In this document: one piece after another, positions 14,476 through 26,273 of the stretch
Position numbering within the stretch: position 1 is the stretch's first letter
Layout: the number at the start of each line of letters is the position of its first letter
DNA from: Jaapia argillacea MUCL 33604
Lineage: Eukaryota > Basidiomycota > Agaricomycetes > Jaapiales > Jaapiaceae
DNA: 64,000 bases
Assembly (NCBI GenBank): GCA_000697665.1
Contig: KL197719.1
Coordinates: 505,968 to 569,967, forward strand
Direction of reading: 5' to 3'
The notes under the pieces: model-generated
What the model saw: only the letters and a program-made list of their open reading frames with translations
Databases searched by the model: none
Told to the model about the DNA's origin: nothing
Made by a program: the position numbers and the translations under genes

Positions 14476-15488
14476 ATGGAATCCAAACTGCAAGTTCTCT
14501 TTCCCTCCCTGATCTCGTTTAATAACTCACAAATAATCCAGAAAGTCTCTCAAAGTCGTCGACCTCAAGGATATCCTCAACAAGGCCGGTGTCGCAATTC
14601 CCTCAAAGGCAAACAAGTCCGACCTCATCGCTTCCATTGTCTCAAGTCCCCCCGCAATTGCAGAGTACAACAACCGCCATCCCCCTCCCTCAAAGAAACA
14701 ACCAGCGACCCCCAAGCTGCCTCCGCCCTCCTCGGTCGGTCCTCTCGTTACTCCTTCTTTCTCACATCTAACCTTCCACACAGTCCCCACTAGAACTGTA
14801 TGTCCCTCCCTTCTCTCCTTGCCTGAGTCTCATTCCCCCAGTGTCGAGCCCGCTCCCTCAATCCACTCTCCGCCCGCCGACGCCCCCGCCACCCAGAAGC
14901 CGGCATCCAAACTTGCCCAGCCGGTAAGTCTGCCAGCTTTACGACACGCTTCTTACTCAGGGTTTCAACCAGTCAAAGCCAAAATCTGCCCAATCAATCA
15001 CCCCTTCAACACCACAGCCCAATGGCCCCGCCGTCCCAACACCCTCTGAGGATGAAGAGCTGGAAAGACGCAAACAGCGCGCTGCACGTTTCGGTCTGCC
15101 CTTGGTAGAACCAACGCCTCCGAACAAGAAGACCACCCCAAAAAAGACCGCCGCTGCCGCACCTGCTGCTCCTCCACCTGCCACCACCACCGAGGTATGT
15201 ATGCTGCCCGATCAAAATCTACACCTCTCATTCTTGATTGCGCAGGATGCCGAGAAACTCAAGGCAAGAGCAGATAGGTTTGGCCTCAAATCTCCTCCAG
15301 CTCCTACCTCGACGAATACTCCCTCTGCTGGAAAGAAACGACCCGCGCCGGCAGAGGAATTAGATCCCGCAGAGTTGGAGAGGAGAAAGAAGCGAGCGGA
15401 GAGGTTTGGTATTCCCCTGGTGGTACGTTTTGTCTCTTTATCTGGCTCCGTAGTCACTCATTCCCATTGGTAGGGCTCCGGTGCATAG
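14476..15488 (+). CDS. Tho1/SARNP-like SAP-domain mRNP protein
   Basis: 273 aa from exons 14476-14493, 14546-14923, 14961-15194, 15246-15422 and 15474-15488. An N-terminal SAP motif (SLKVVDLKDILNKAG, then SKANKSDLIASIV) is followed by a Pro/Ala-rich spacer and three copies of a basic repeat of form K-R-A-x-R-F-G-x-P (RAARFGLPLV, RADRFGLKSP, RAERFGIPLV). That repeat is the hallmark of Tho1/CIP29/SARNP, which bind RNA and the Sub2/UAP56 helicase in mRNA export. The third intron-free stretch around 14798-14841 resembles an intron, but the open frame through it is needed to stay in register. Intron 14924-14960 is only 37 nt. The donor of the first intron (gttctc) is weak, so exon 1 is the least certain part. 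Confidence 0.85.
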
Positions 15489-15851
15489 CGAGACACGTCT
15501 CGATGCGATTCTCCTATTCGCGTTTGGTGCATTGATTGTCATTGGGTGCCCAAGTGGCGCAGTGTTGTCGAGTTCTGCCATTGGTCGAGCGAACTTTGTA
15601 GTCTCTGTAATCTGTTATCATGATGCGACCTGATATGATACTCTCAACCATCATGTTAGCAAGGTGGCGAGAGAACATGTAATAGATGGATTGATAGGCA
15701 CAGGGCAGTTTCTCCAACGATGACCTCGACGTTCTCATCCCTGCCATGCGCGTCTCCCAAGATGAAATGACCCACGGGTTCACTGCCTATATTATCCACT
15801 CTTGAACTATGATGACTATCTCTCCAATCAGTACATCTTTCGGATCCCATC
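15489..15851. other. Spacer between THO1 and PP2C gene
   Basis: 363 nt between same-strand genes; 3' end of the Tho1-like gene and promoter of the phosphatase. No feature recognised. Confidence 0.4.
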
Positions 15852-17237
15852 ATGTCTTCAAGCGCGCAGAGGAATGTATATGCGCAGACAGACATGGGAT
15901 GGGGACCGCCCTACGGCCCTTGGAGATACAGAGTGCTTGCAGAGCCTCAAGTCACTTTAGAATTAGCTCGCCTCTCGAACGCCCAATCTTCGCAAGGCAG
16001 AGTTGATACTCTCACCTTCCAACCCTGTCCCAACCCAGAAGAACAAAGTCAGGACAGGTACATCGTGCAGGACTGGGACCTTCGTGGAGGTACCTGGAGA
16101 TTCGCAGGCGTATTCGATGGTTCGTGCGATCTCTTATACTAGGCCCTCTGTGATGCCCTGACGACCTTCCGTACTACCGTAGGCCACGCAGGACAGGAAG
16201 CTGTCGACTATACCGTAGCAAACCTGCCGAATCTCATCAAACAGTCTTTGGAAACTGCTGTGACGTCCTCACACGAAATCGGATCATCTACCATCTCTCA
16301 ACTGTTGGCAGATTCGATTCAACAGCTTGACGATTCCCTCACGCATGGCCTTCTCGACCTCTTTCCTGGAGGTCCAGATGCCATCTCACGGCTAACAGAC
16401 GCTGACATCCAGTCAATCGTGAATGACGGAGGGGAGAACTCGCGAAAGGTTGTTCGATGTATGAGAGGCACCACCGCACTCGTCTCCCTAATAGACCCGC
16501 GGCAAGAGAATTTATGGGTGGCTAGCCTAGGAGATTGTCAGGCCGGTGGGTTATCGTATCCCCCCATAGTATTCCCGTCGAGTTTACCTGTCTTTCATAG
16601 TCCTGGGTGTAAAGAATTCGAATCAAGATTGGGATGTATCCATCCTGAGCTCAAACCATAACGGTCGAGAGCCATCTGAAGTCGAACGAATTCATAAAGC
16701 ACATCCAGGCGAACCCGAATGTGTTTTGAGGGATAGAGTATTGGGTGCGATTGCCGTGACCCGAGGTTAGTTTCAAAGTACGCCTTGTCTGCCCTATGCT
16801 CATTGCTTCCAGCCATCGGCGATCACTTGTTCAAGCTGCCGTCCATCTATACCGAGCGGGTCTTTATGAACGCAAAGCCTGGATTTCGAATCTCCACCGC
16901 TATACAAGAGTTTCTACCCAGAAATATATCACCCCCGTACCTCACTGCAAACGCAGACGTCCAGCACGTTAATTTGGTTTCCATCGAAGGGACAGAACGA
17001 TTTCTGATAATGTGTTCTGACGGCCTCGTGGACCTATACGATGCACCGAATCTTGACGTCGAATTGGCGGAGAGATGGATTCGCATTGTTAGTGATGCAA
17101 ATGGGGAAAATAGAGCCCTGTCGCTGTTGAGGGATTCGCTGGGTGGGACGGACGAGAAGAAGGTATCACGGATGATGACTGTCGAGATGGACTCGCGATG
17201 GATGGATGATGTGACTTTGGTCGTACAGCGTGTCTAG
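15852..17237 (+). CDS. PP2C-type protein phosphatase, PDP-like (copy 1)
   Basis: Ser/Thr phosphatase of the metal-dependent PPM family, 406 aa, exons 15852-16119, 16183-16545, 16601-16765, 16813-17237. Motifs in order: SQDRY (canonical ED reduced to QD), FAGVFDGHAG, NLWVASLGDCQAVLG, RVLGAIAVTRAIGD, FLIMCSDGLVDLYD and DDVTLVV. The metal-binding Asp residues in DGH, SDG and DD are kept. DDxT instead of DNxT is also found in pyruvate dehydrogenase phosphatase, as is the RVLG..AVTRAIGD context. No mitochondrial presequence is obvious, so the substrate is unknown. All three introns are phase 1 and sit at DG|HAG, QA|VLG and TR|AIGD, exactly as in the paralogue at 29584-31035. Confidence 0.92.
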
Positions 17238-17379
17238 CGAATAATTGTTATTCTGTGATTATTCACGGTCCAGTCAGCGATGACCCACGTGACCCTGTCC
17301 TACAAGAAATGCTTGATCAGATTCATGGGTCGAAAAGTCTTGCCCGTTTACCTCGACGTCCCCCGAATCGCTAGCCAAC

Positions 17380-18932
17380 ATGGACAACGTCGATATGAAC
17401 ATCGAGCAAATGTTTACATGCCTGTCGTGCTCCATTGCTTTTCTCTCGGCAGAGGAACAGAGTGCGTGCATCGGCTCCTCCCTGATTTGATCCACTCACA
17501 TCTTTATCCCTTCAGGAGTTCATTATCGTTCGGACCATCATAGATACAACATGAAGCGACGGGTGGCGTCCCTGCCACCCGTCAGTCTCGCTCTTTTCGT
17601 CCAAAAGGTGACTGAACGAAAGACCGAAACCGCAGTTACATCGTCGTCCAAAGGATCTACGTGTGAAATCTGCAAGTGAGTCCTCGGATTGAGTCCTTCA
17701 CTTTGTTGCCATCTCATGGATTCCCCTTCGGTTTTCTAGCAAGTCCTACACCACGGAAAACGCTTACAGGTCGCACATTAACTCTAAGAAGCACAAAGAA
17801 ACCGAAGCTAAGGCTCAACTGAAACCCTCTCCACAACAACCATCCGTACCCGAGGATTCTACCCCGGCCTCGGCTCCAGAGGCTGCAGGCGAAGAAGACT
17901 CAGCTGCTCCAGTGAACCCAGTTCGACTGACTGTGGACGAGGATGCCTCGGAAGAACAGATCAATCAAACCATCGACGAAAAGATTGCTGCAGCCCGCTC
18001 ACGCCTTTCCCCTTCACATTGCTTATTCTGTCCCCACGTCGCCACATCCATCGACGACAACCTGACTCACATGTCCACATCCCATTCTTTCTTCATCCCA
18101 GATGCAGAGTATCTCATCGATATCCCAGGTCTCCTGACCTATCTGGGGGAGAAAATTGCTGTGGGAAATGTGTGCATTTATTGCAACGGGAAGGGAAGGG
18201 AGTTCAGAACTCTAGATGCCGTCAGGAAGCACATGGTCGACAAGACCCACTGCAAAATCGCATACGACTCTGAACCTGATCGTCTTGAGATCTCAGACTA
18301 TTACGACTTTACGACTTCCTATCCGGACGCTGAACCAAGGAAGCGGACGAAGCGACTAGACCGAGCGGATAATGCTGCTCCAGTGGATGGGGAATGGGAA
18401 GATGTTGAGGATAGCGATGAAGGATCTGTGGATGAGGTTGTAGAGGAAGATGCCTCCGATTCCGACTCGGAAGAATCTTATCTGGACGACTTGCCCGACA
18501 ATCAGATCACCTACGGTGATTCTCACCTAGAACTCGTCCTGCCCTCGGGCGCACGAATCGGGCACCGCAGCTTGCGAAGATATTATGCTCAATCGTTCCC
18601 CACTGCCACCAGGAATGGCAAATCAGAAGACCCCAACTCTGGAGCTGCCCTCGTTCGTCGCCTCCTCGCTGAGAAGAATTCCGCGCTTGTACCCAGGAGA
18701 GGTGGCTTTGGAGCCTTTGGCAGTGGCACTGAAGTCGTCAAGGCAAGAAATCATGGAGAGGCGAAAGAGGCAGGTCGACACGTTCGCGAATTTAGGGATC
18801 AAAAGAGAAGAGAGGACTTCAAAACTAAAATTGGTTATCGAAACAACTACCAGAAACACTTCCGAGATCCCCTTTTACAGGTCTGTTGTTTGCCAACTCG
18901 TCTGCGTTCCCCCCTGACTTCCTTTCCAGTGA
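17380..18932 (+). CDS. REI1: Cytoplasmic 60S biogenesis factor REI1 (ZNF622 family)
   Basis: 461 aa from exons 17380-17461, 17516-17675, 17740-18880 and 18930-18932. Four C2H2-type fingers appear: CLSCSIAFLSAEEQ with the split HYRSDHH, CEICNKSYTTENAYRSH, CLFCPHVATSIDDNLTH and CIYCNGKGREF with DAVRKHMVDKTH. An acidic region follows (residues near VDEVVEEDASDSDSEESYLD). The C-terminus ends NYQKHFRDPLLQ, matching the family's conserved tail, which in yeast inserts into the polypeptide exit tunnel of pre-60S particles. The last coding exon consists only of the TGA stop: intron 18881-18929 ends just before it. Without that splice the protein would gain ~40 unrelated residues. Confidence 0.94.
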
Positions 18933-19126
18933 TTCACGCCTTCTCATACATGGTTGTATTTCATTTGTATGCCTGTCGGGCAGATCTAGCGTATACTATA
19001 GCGTGAAGGATATCAGCCCCATGAGCGCTCGTGAACAGTTTCCTGAACGAAAGACCGAACGAGGTCGATCTCGTTGAGGAGTACAGCGGAGGTAAAAAGA
19101 AAGGGATCCAAAGTGAGATAAACAAT

Positions 19127-22100
19127 TTAATATAAATATGCTGCGGGTACGACTCCTTCTCGGCCAGTTCTTACATCCCGAACATACCACCAGCTGTATA
19201 TGTGGGTCAGCAAAATGCGTTCCTCGCAGAAATAAAGATACGCACGAAGAGTCGTGATCGTCTATGACCTCCAGCTCCTGACCAGCTGAAAGTGGTAACT
19301 CTCCTTCACCGGCGCCATCAAACGAGTAACGCGCATGCGCCGGTCGACTACCCTCATCTCCACTCATAATTCCAGCTATCGCATCCGAGGGTGTCTCGGC
19401 ACGCACAAAGTTGCTCGCGTCAGGGCCATATGGATCATGTTCATGTCCAGCCATGGCTCCTTCAGCAGTCGCCTGATCCTTTTCACCATTGAAGTCGCTG
19501 AAAGGGCTCAGTCCTCCGAGAATTGTATTGCGGGTCGCTGCGTTGACGTGGGCGAGCAATGAAGAGGGTCGGTGGTGCACAGAGGACGAATCGTCATCCT
19601 CAGCGGGGTCGAATTTGGCGATGCTGTCATCTCGTCGTGCAAACAGGGCCCAAAGGATGCCTATCAGCACAAGGAGGAACACGATACCAGCTGCGACGGC
19701 AATTGAAATGAGAATGACAACTCCAGTTGCCAAGAAATCTGAAGAACTGTTAGAATGATGCAACTTCGGCTCAGTTGCTTACTCACGGCTTTGGGTGAAA
19801 CTGAAGGTGGAGAATGAGTGGAAAAGAGTAGCGACATATCCCGGGGCGCCAGATGCTGCAGATGTTATGATGTATGGGATGAAACTTTGTCCATCAAACA
19901 GGGCAGAGGATGCATTGCCAAACGATGAATCCGCCAAGGAGCCTGACAGCAGTAGCATTCGGTCGGATTCAATGACGCCGTTAGCGGTGTGGGTGTCTTG
20001 AAGTGGCACCATAGTCAGTTGGGAGATGTTGGTAACGCCTTCAAGACTTGAGCCTGCAGTGAACAAGTTTTAATGCCACACAAGAGTTGTATCAAGTAGA
20101 GAAATACCAAGAGACACCCAGGAGACACCATTCCAGAATGATAAGAATGAAGCGGCCCCATTCGCGGTCCTGAAGAAAATCAGCCTGGGGTTGCAACGAT
20201 AAGAAAGGAAGGCTTACCGTCCTGCTGCGAAGATGCTGCTGGCATTGCCGTTGTTGACTTCAACCGCTGTCACGGGACCAGGTACGTCCCCGCCATTACC
20301 CACTGATGCCCACGTTGAGTTTGAGAAGTAGTATGTGGCAACATTGGCAGCAGTATTGTCAGCCAGCGTGATGGACCCTGAAGCGACTAGTACTTCCTGG
20401 TTTCCCTATAGGTATGGTCAGTCTCGATTTGAAAATGGATGATGGCAGGAAGCGTACGCCAGCATAAGCCACAGATGCAACCTCCCCCTGTATGCCGCTA
20501 CCGAGGGTCGACCATTGCATTGACGACGTGCTCCACGAACAAATAGCATGGCAAGGCAGCGAGCCAGCTGAGGAGAACGATCCAGCGACGGTAACAGTAT
20601 TTGCTGCAGAGGCTGATGTTGTGAGAGAGCGAACAGAAACGCTTGAACCAGAAGCAGATTGGAGAGGAGGAAGATCGGAGACAGCCCAACGCTGCTGGGC
20701 GAGGTCGTAGATAGCGAGGCCATTGACGTTGGTACCATCCATCACGATGTCGCCACCGATGAATAAAGTATCGCCCTGGACAAGTAACGCTCGGACTACG
20801 CCACTCAATTGCGAACCTTGCAATGGCAGAACCGTACCAGCTGTTGGATTGTAGATGGCAACAGCGTGGGCTTCACTGGAGGAGGTGGGGACGAAGAACG
20901 AGAAGTTTCCGCCAACGATAACCAACTCTGCACCCGAGGAGCTGTTGGTCCAGAAGGCCCCTGCAAGAACGGCTGGAGCCGTGGCTGGTTGGGGTGGTGG
21001 GAGTGAAGCAGTGGTCGAACTGGTGGACTGCCTTGAGAATAGGTGGGGCAACTTGATGGTAGACATCCAGGCAGTTGCTGCCCGTCTCAAATGTGAGCGG
21101 ACTCGAAGAGATGTGCCGTTCGTAGGAGTCGAAGTAACATCACTGTCCAGCCCAACGGAAAGAGGGGCCACCTCCGGCAAACCATCTGCTCCTCCGTTCT
21201 GGAGCATGACAAACCCACTTGCACCGTACTTGAGAGAGGCAGACACGCTTCCGGCAACAAACTGGGCTTGCTGCTGACCTTTACTTGGGGATGTACCATT
21301 CCCAACAAACGTCATCCTCCCAGACAGGAATCCACCACTATTGACCCACGCGCTTTTCCCGGTGTCCCAAACCGCAAATCCACCAACACTGATTCCACTG
21401 CTCTGCGACGACGGAAGAACCTGGGTGAAGTTCCCGGCAACTTGTACTTGACCATTCTCGAACGAGAGACTGGTGACGACACCATTGACGCCAGCTCCGA
21501 GCGACGACCACTGACCCTTCTGTACATCATACATGGCTACCCCCTGCAGATTCCCACTCATTGAACCGGAGGTGGTGTCGCGGAAGGATCCTCCCACAAA
21601 TAGGATGTCGCCGTCCAGCACCAGGGAGGTGACTTGTCCATTCAATCCACCTGCTGACAACGGTGCGAGAGCGCCATTCTTGTATGCCAAGATGTTGGTA
21701 GCTCCCGAGGCAGGTCCTGACGATAAGGTGAAAGTGCCACCGAGGAACACTGTGCCCGAGGAATGATGAGCGACTGAGGAAACAGCAGCGTTGGCATCAG
21801 CGGCCAGACTGCCGACACCACCCAAACCGGTGAACAAGTCGAGACCAATGGTATCTAGGGCAGTCTCACTCGCGTTCGACAAGATACCAGAGGCATTGAC
21901 AATTGACGTGCTGCTCAAGGGCCATTCCAAGAATCCGAACGACGTCTGTGCGCTCGCAGTACTGTTCCCACTGCCCCCACTGGACGTCGCGGTACCCGAC
22001 ACATTGGCAGATCTGAGGATCAGTTCGACTCTGTCGGCTACCAACTCGTAGATGCCTTCTTGACCAGTGCCGACTGGACTGTCGGCGAGAGTCATTGTGA

Positions 22101-23748
22101 CTGTCATCACAAAGTTGGGCGATGAAGGAATGACGGGTCCGCTGTAAATGTTGGCGGTGGTATCATCCGTGTTCTGCTGGGAAATCGTCGAGACCCACGG
22201 CTCCAGTCCCTGTCCGGGGAAGACCGTCACCTTGACAGTGGTACGCGATGCACAGTCCTGGAACGCAGTGCAACCGGGGACGAGCAGATTGATGTCGTAT
22301 TGTCCCGAGGCGGAGACATAAGGCATCCAGGTGAAGCTGGGAGCTTGGGCTGCAGGTGTTCCAACGTTAACATCTGAGACGAGGACTGCTTGGACTGTTC
22401 CAGGAATATTGGTATTGGCATCCTTCTCGATCCAGGTACCCGTGGTGGTGGTGGTCGACGCGTTTGGAGCGAAACATGATAAGCCGTTCTGGTTACTAAC
22501 GGCTGAGGCGAAGGCTCCCGAGGACAGGACTTGGAGAAGGTGAAGACCAGGCCCTGCACCCTGCCAGGCGGACAGCTGGATCTGAACACCAGTGATATCA
22601 AGGGTGCCATCGAAAAGGAAGTCCTGGTATGGTATCGACGAGTCTGTCAAAAGCGGACAGGCTGTGGAACATGTCTGATTCTGTCCCGTGATAGGATTGA
22701 AGTACTGGAGGGTCTGGACAGTGTTATCTGGAATAGTAGTAACGCTGTTGAAATAGAACCATTAGCGGAGTATCTGCGAAATGTGGTGCGACACGAACCT
22801 AAATCCAGTTGTCCCCCGTCCATTCACAAGTGTGTTTCCCAACCGGATACCACCTGCACTGAGGGATGCAAAGGCTCTAACAGTGACCAGCGCCGTATTC
22901 CCATCTGCGGCGAGCCAAGTCTGACCAGGTCCATCACCGCCTGAAGGACAGAGGATAGTCTGTATGTTACTGAAATTAGGATCGGAAGACGATGGAGAGC
23001 CCTCTATTTGCGCGTTTTGAAGAGGCACAGGGACGAGAGATGAGGAAAAGGGAGTCGCTCCAGCCGAGAATGGAACATTTGGGTTGTTGGTGCCGTTCAA
23101 TGGAGCCGCACTACCAAAGGAGGCGATGAACGATCCAGCAAGGAAAATGCTTGACTGGGACGAGTTGGTGGTGAGGGATAAAACTTGTGCGCCAGCGCCT
23201 GATAATCCACCAAACGGAGGGGCTGCCCAGGAGTTGGCTTTAACGTCCCAAACAGCGACATTGGCGCCCGGAGAGCTAAAATGACCTCCCACCCACAGTT
23301 TGTTGTCCTTTGCGTCGCAAAATACCGCATGAACCGCGCCGTTGGGTCCACTCGACCCGAGGGCTGTGAACGAGCCGGTAGAGGTGTCGTAGGACGCGAC
23401 ATTGTTGGTGGACGCGCCTCCGATGGACGAGAAAGAACCTGCGACGTAGAAGATGCTGTCCAACGCGCATCCAGCCGATATCGTGCCCCCAGCGTTGGTG
23501 GATCCGATCTGGGTCAACGAACCGTTGGATGAGCGGGAAAGAAGGGTGGAGGTGGTTGGGTCGAAGGTAACGGTGGAGTTGCTGAACAAGTCGAGGCCTG
23601 CAAATGAACCTCCCAGACCGACTTTGCCCATGCGATCAAAGTCGACCTTTGGAAGTGCTGCCTGGACAGCATCGGGGATGAGGAGGAAGAGGAAAAACAG
23701 GCAGAGGGGAAAAGCGAAGGGCGAAGCTGGGGAGTATGGGGATATCAT
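19127..23748 (-). CDS. RAX2: RAX2-like cortical cell-polarity marker
   Basis: Large type I membrane protein, 1437 aa, exons 23748-22799, 22744-20458, 20405-20218, 20169-20108, 20053-19787, 19738-19246 and 19193-19127. It opens with a signal peptide (FPLCLFFLFLLIPDAVQA), then ~1200 residues of extracellular kelch/propeller-like repeats of the type LFVGGSF and VFLGGTF..ILAYKNG, with many N-glycosylation sites. A single membrane helix (TGVVILISIAVAAGIVFLL) lies near residues 1256-1285, before a short cytoplasmic tail ending TGREGVVPAAYLY. In yeasts Rax2 marks division or growth sites together with Rax1. The six introns are 48-54 nt and phase-consistent. Convergent with REI1, 194 nt apart. Confidence 0.93.
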
Positions 23749-24141
23749 TGTCGAGGAATTAGCATACGGGATGATATGCGAGGGTATAAAGGAGGATGTT
23801 GACCTCGGAGGAGAAAGATGAAGGAGCGTAACGAAAGCAACGAGCTGGTTGCCTCCAAAGTTGTTGCCGCCTTGCAAATGTCCTCAACAACAGTCCTCGA
23901 CTACAATGTCACACGTTCGAACCAGGGCCGTCACACTTTCCACGCACATCGTCGCGCTCAGTCGCGTGTATTCAACAAAAACATGAACCCGGGAACCCGC
24001 AATGTCCGGGCATAAAATGAATCTGTAGTCATCTTGGTCTATTTCCATGCAATGAAAAGGGCGTGGTCGATGCCATTTAAGAAAGAACGGGGAGGTGGAC
24101 GGGAACACATCTCATTACCGCGCCATACATAGATATCATTT
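23749..24141. other. Spacer upstream of RAX2
   Basis: 393 nt between the RAX2 start and the 3' end of the next minus-strand gene; presumably holds the RAX2 promoter. A pyrimidine-rich tract just upstream of the start on the minus strand is typical of fungal leaders. Nothing else recognised. Confidence 0.4.
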
Positions 24142-24740
24142 CTACTCCCTCTCGCCCTTCACTACAACATTGCTCATGTCCACTGATGTACCAACGGGCT
24201 GCAGGTGGGGAGACACCTGTTCCATGAGTCTGTACCGGAAAATATACTTCAACAACCCACAAAAATACGAAAACGAAGTATAATGCTCACTGAGGGTATC
24301 GGCAGCGATGAATCGCCGGTCGCTTGGCATCCTGGAACAGCAAGATAGTCTCGGTCGCCTCCTGGGTGAGGTACAGATGCTGCTTGTTGATTTTCTCCCA
24401 AACTTGGCTGGGAGTGCCATAGCGAGCGATGTAGCTGGTGAGGAGGTTATCCTCACCCGGTTCGGGAGCGTATTTGTAGAACCCGGCAACGAGGAGAGAG
24501 GCAAGGATCACTCCACGCCAGGCAGGAGACGAGAAATCTAATGGAAAAGAGTTGGGTTGACTTCCGAAGCCAATGATACGAATGAAGGGAGAGGAGCGTA
24601 CCTTCTTTGGGGTATTGGGTGTTATCATGCTCCTCATGATGCTCGTGAGCATGAGAATCTGAAGAGGCAAGCCTGCGACCAGCGATGGCTGTTGCTGGGC
24701 GTTTAGGACAGGCAAGAGCAGCCCTCGCGAGTGACTGCAT
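24142..24740 (-). CDS. Probable complex I accessory subunit (17.8 kDa / NUXM type)
   Basis: 157 aa (about 17.5 kDa) from exons 24740-24602, 24537-24291 and 24229-24142. An Ala/Arg-rich mitochondrial presequence (MQSLARAALACPKRPATA) leads into a His-rich segment (SHAHEHHEEHD). Then comes YPKEDFSSPAWRGVILASLL, the start of one membrane helix, and a conserved-looking tail: YLTQEATETILLF, DAKRPAIHRCRYPQ, and PVGTSVDMSNVV. Layout and tail recall the fungal NADH-ubiquinone oxidoreductase 17.8 kDa subunit from memory, so the family assignment is tentative while a mitochondrial inner-membrane protein is likely. Divergent from the next gene across 130 nt. Confidence 0.65.
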
Positions 24741-24870
24741 GGTGAAAGGACAATCTCGGTGCAAACGGCATTTCCCGATCCAACCTGACCACGCTCTTGC
24801 TTGCTCGCTCACTCCCCTCACTGTCGCTAGCAACTATTCTATCCTTGGTCTATTCATCACATTATCCAAC
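24741..24870. promoter_or_regulatory. Divergent promoter, complex I subunit / unknown gene
   Basis: Only 130 nt separate the two start codons, so leaders and promoters of both genes must overlap. No element recognised. Confidence 0.5.
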
Positions 24871-25335
24871 ATGGCTTACTCGGCACCTCCTCAGCTGCCC
24901 CCTCACTTGTCTCACTCGCCCCTCTTATCCCCAACTCATAGTGACGACGTTCTCGCAGCCTTTGCAAAGCACTTTTCGTCTCCAATTCTATCATTCGCTA
25001 CTCCCAAACAAAACCTACACACCAAACTACCAAAACCCAGATCAGCTCCGCAACCTACTCTGCGCAAAGAGGAACCGCGACCGAGTTTCCCAACCTCAAA
25101 TCTATCCCCACCGCCTTCTAAACAGGTCATAGCTCTCCTCAACCTTCTGGATACCATTGACAATGACATGACTGCCGAGGTCCAACGCGTCAAAGAAAGC
25201 ATCAAGGAAACCCAGGCTCTTGTCATGCTATACCGACAGGAACGTTCGGCAAGGGCGCGGATAGGGAAGGAAAAGAGCGCGAAGGAGTTTCATGACACGA
25301 AACAGATCGACAGCGACTTTTGGGCTGGAATATGA
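24871..25335 (+). CDS. Unknown small protein with C-terminal coiled coil
   Basis: Single exon, 154 aa starting MAYSAPPQLPPHLSH. The N-terminal 80 residues are Pro/Ser-rich and disordered; the rest is helical and charged (VIALLNLLDTIDNDMTAEV, then VKESIKETQALVMLYRQER) and ends QIDSDFWAGI. The helical pattern suggests a coiled coil or small adaptor. The frame is open upstream to 24685, but the 24871 ATG is the last that leaves room for a promoter. No family recognised. Confidence 0.65.
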   Translation: MAYSAPPQLPPHLSHSPLLSPTHSDDVLAAFAKHFSSPILSFATPKQNLHTKLPKPRSAPQPTLRKEEPRPSFPTSNLSPPPSKQVIALLNLLDTIDNDMTAEVQRVKESIKETQALVMLYRQERSARARIGKEKSAKEFHDTKQIDSDFWAGI

Positions 25336-25586
25336 TGAGCGCCCAGCGGATTCTGCGTACACCATCTGTAATATTAACCTCCATTTGAAGTTCATTGACA
25401 CATCAGCAATATCAACGGTATGATCAAGATGTGATGGTGGATTCTGCGTGATCTAGCAGGCATCCATTGGAGTGTAGTGCCAGGTCATTAACGTAGTCTG
25501 CGGAATTCACTGTGTCAGGAAAGGGATCGTGCCTCGTCTGGAAAGTCTTACATTATAGTAACTGGATTCCAAGCCACCAAGCCCCC

Positions 25587-26273
25587 TCAAGGATGGTTTC
25601 GGCCATCTCTAATTCGATCCCTCATTGCGCTCGCAGCCCGTTTTGTGCCCGCTCCACCAACCCAACCTCTCTGACCCAACCATCGGACTAACTTTGGAGT
25701 AACAGCAGCCGTCAAACCCACTCTGATAGGTAAGAACAGGGTCTTGTGGATTGTATACGCGAGAACGATCATCGCGTAGAGGCCCTCTTGCCCAGATCCG
25801 TGCCCGCCCTGAGATACCTTGTCCATCTCCTCCCTACCAGGTTCTGGCGGCCTGGATGATATCAGGTTGGCAACTGCGTCTTTGGCAACAGCAGCGACGC
25901 GTGATACGTGCTCAGCGCCCACAACATTGATCGCGGCAAACGCGACGGTAAAGTCGAGTGCTGATAGTATGAAGTAGACACCAAGGGCGTACCACCCATA
26001 ATATTTGATGAGGTACTTTAGGCGTTCGGAGAGAGAGGCATTGGGAGGTGGGCCTGTTGAGGGGTCGTGAGGAGGTGGAGACGGAGGGGAATCTGTTGTC
26101 AGACGGGCGGGAGTGTGATGGAAAAGACGAGCATCGGATGTCCGCGGAACACTCGTCAATGCTCTAGGCGATGTCGTGGTCGACAACCGGGACGTGAGGG
26201 GGAGAAGAGGCCTAGAGACACGAGGAACAAGAGCTCTAAACCCCGGAAAACGAGGCAAAAGACGACGTATCAT
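25587..26273 (-). CDS. FAM210/DUF1279-like mitochondrial membrane protein
   Basis: Single exon, 228 aa from the ATG giving MIRRLLPRFPGFRALVPR; an ATG 33 nt upstream is also in frame. The first ~60 residues are Arg/Ser/Thr-rich without acidic residues, a clear mitochondrial presequence. The segment SERLKYLIKYYGWYALGVYF continues into a hydrophobic helix and a second amphipathic part (YTIHKTLFLPIRVGLTAAVT PKLVRWL). The motif K-x-Y-G-x-Y-A/T-x-G with a following Y-x-h-x-S-x-x-D is that of DUF1279, shared by FAM210A/B and fungal Nat2-type proteins of the mitochondrial membrane. Molecular role not settled from sequence. Confidence 0.8.
   Translation of the reverse strand: MIRRLLPRFPGFRALVPRVSRPLLPLTSRLSTTTSPRALTSVPRTSDARLFHHTPARLTTDSPPSPPPHDPSTGPPPNASLSERLKYLIKYYGWYALGVYFILSALDFTVAFAAINVVGAEHVSRVAAVAKDAVANLISSRPPEPGREEMDKVSQGGHGSGQEGLYAMIVLAYTIHKTLFLPIRVGLTAAVTPKLVRWLGQRGWVGGAGTKRAASAMRDRIRDGRNHP

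Noticed and set aside
14798-14841. Candidate intron in the Tho1-like gene (gtatgt ... ccccag)
   Set aside because: Removing it puts the next exon out of frame; the frame is open straight through.
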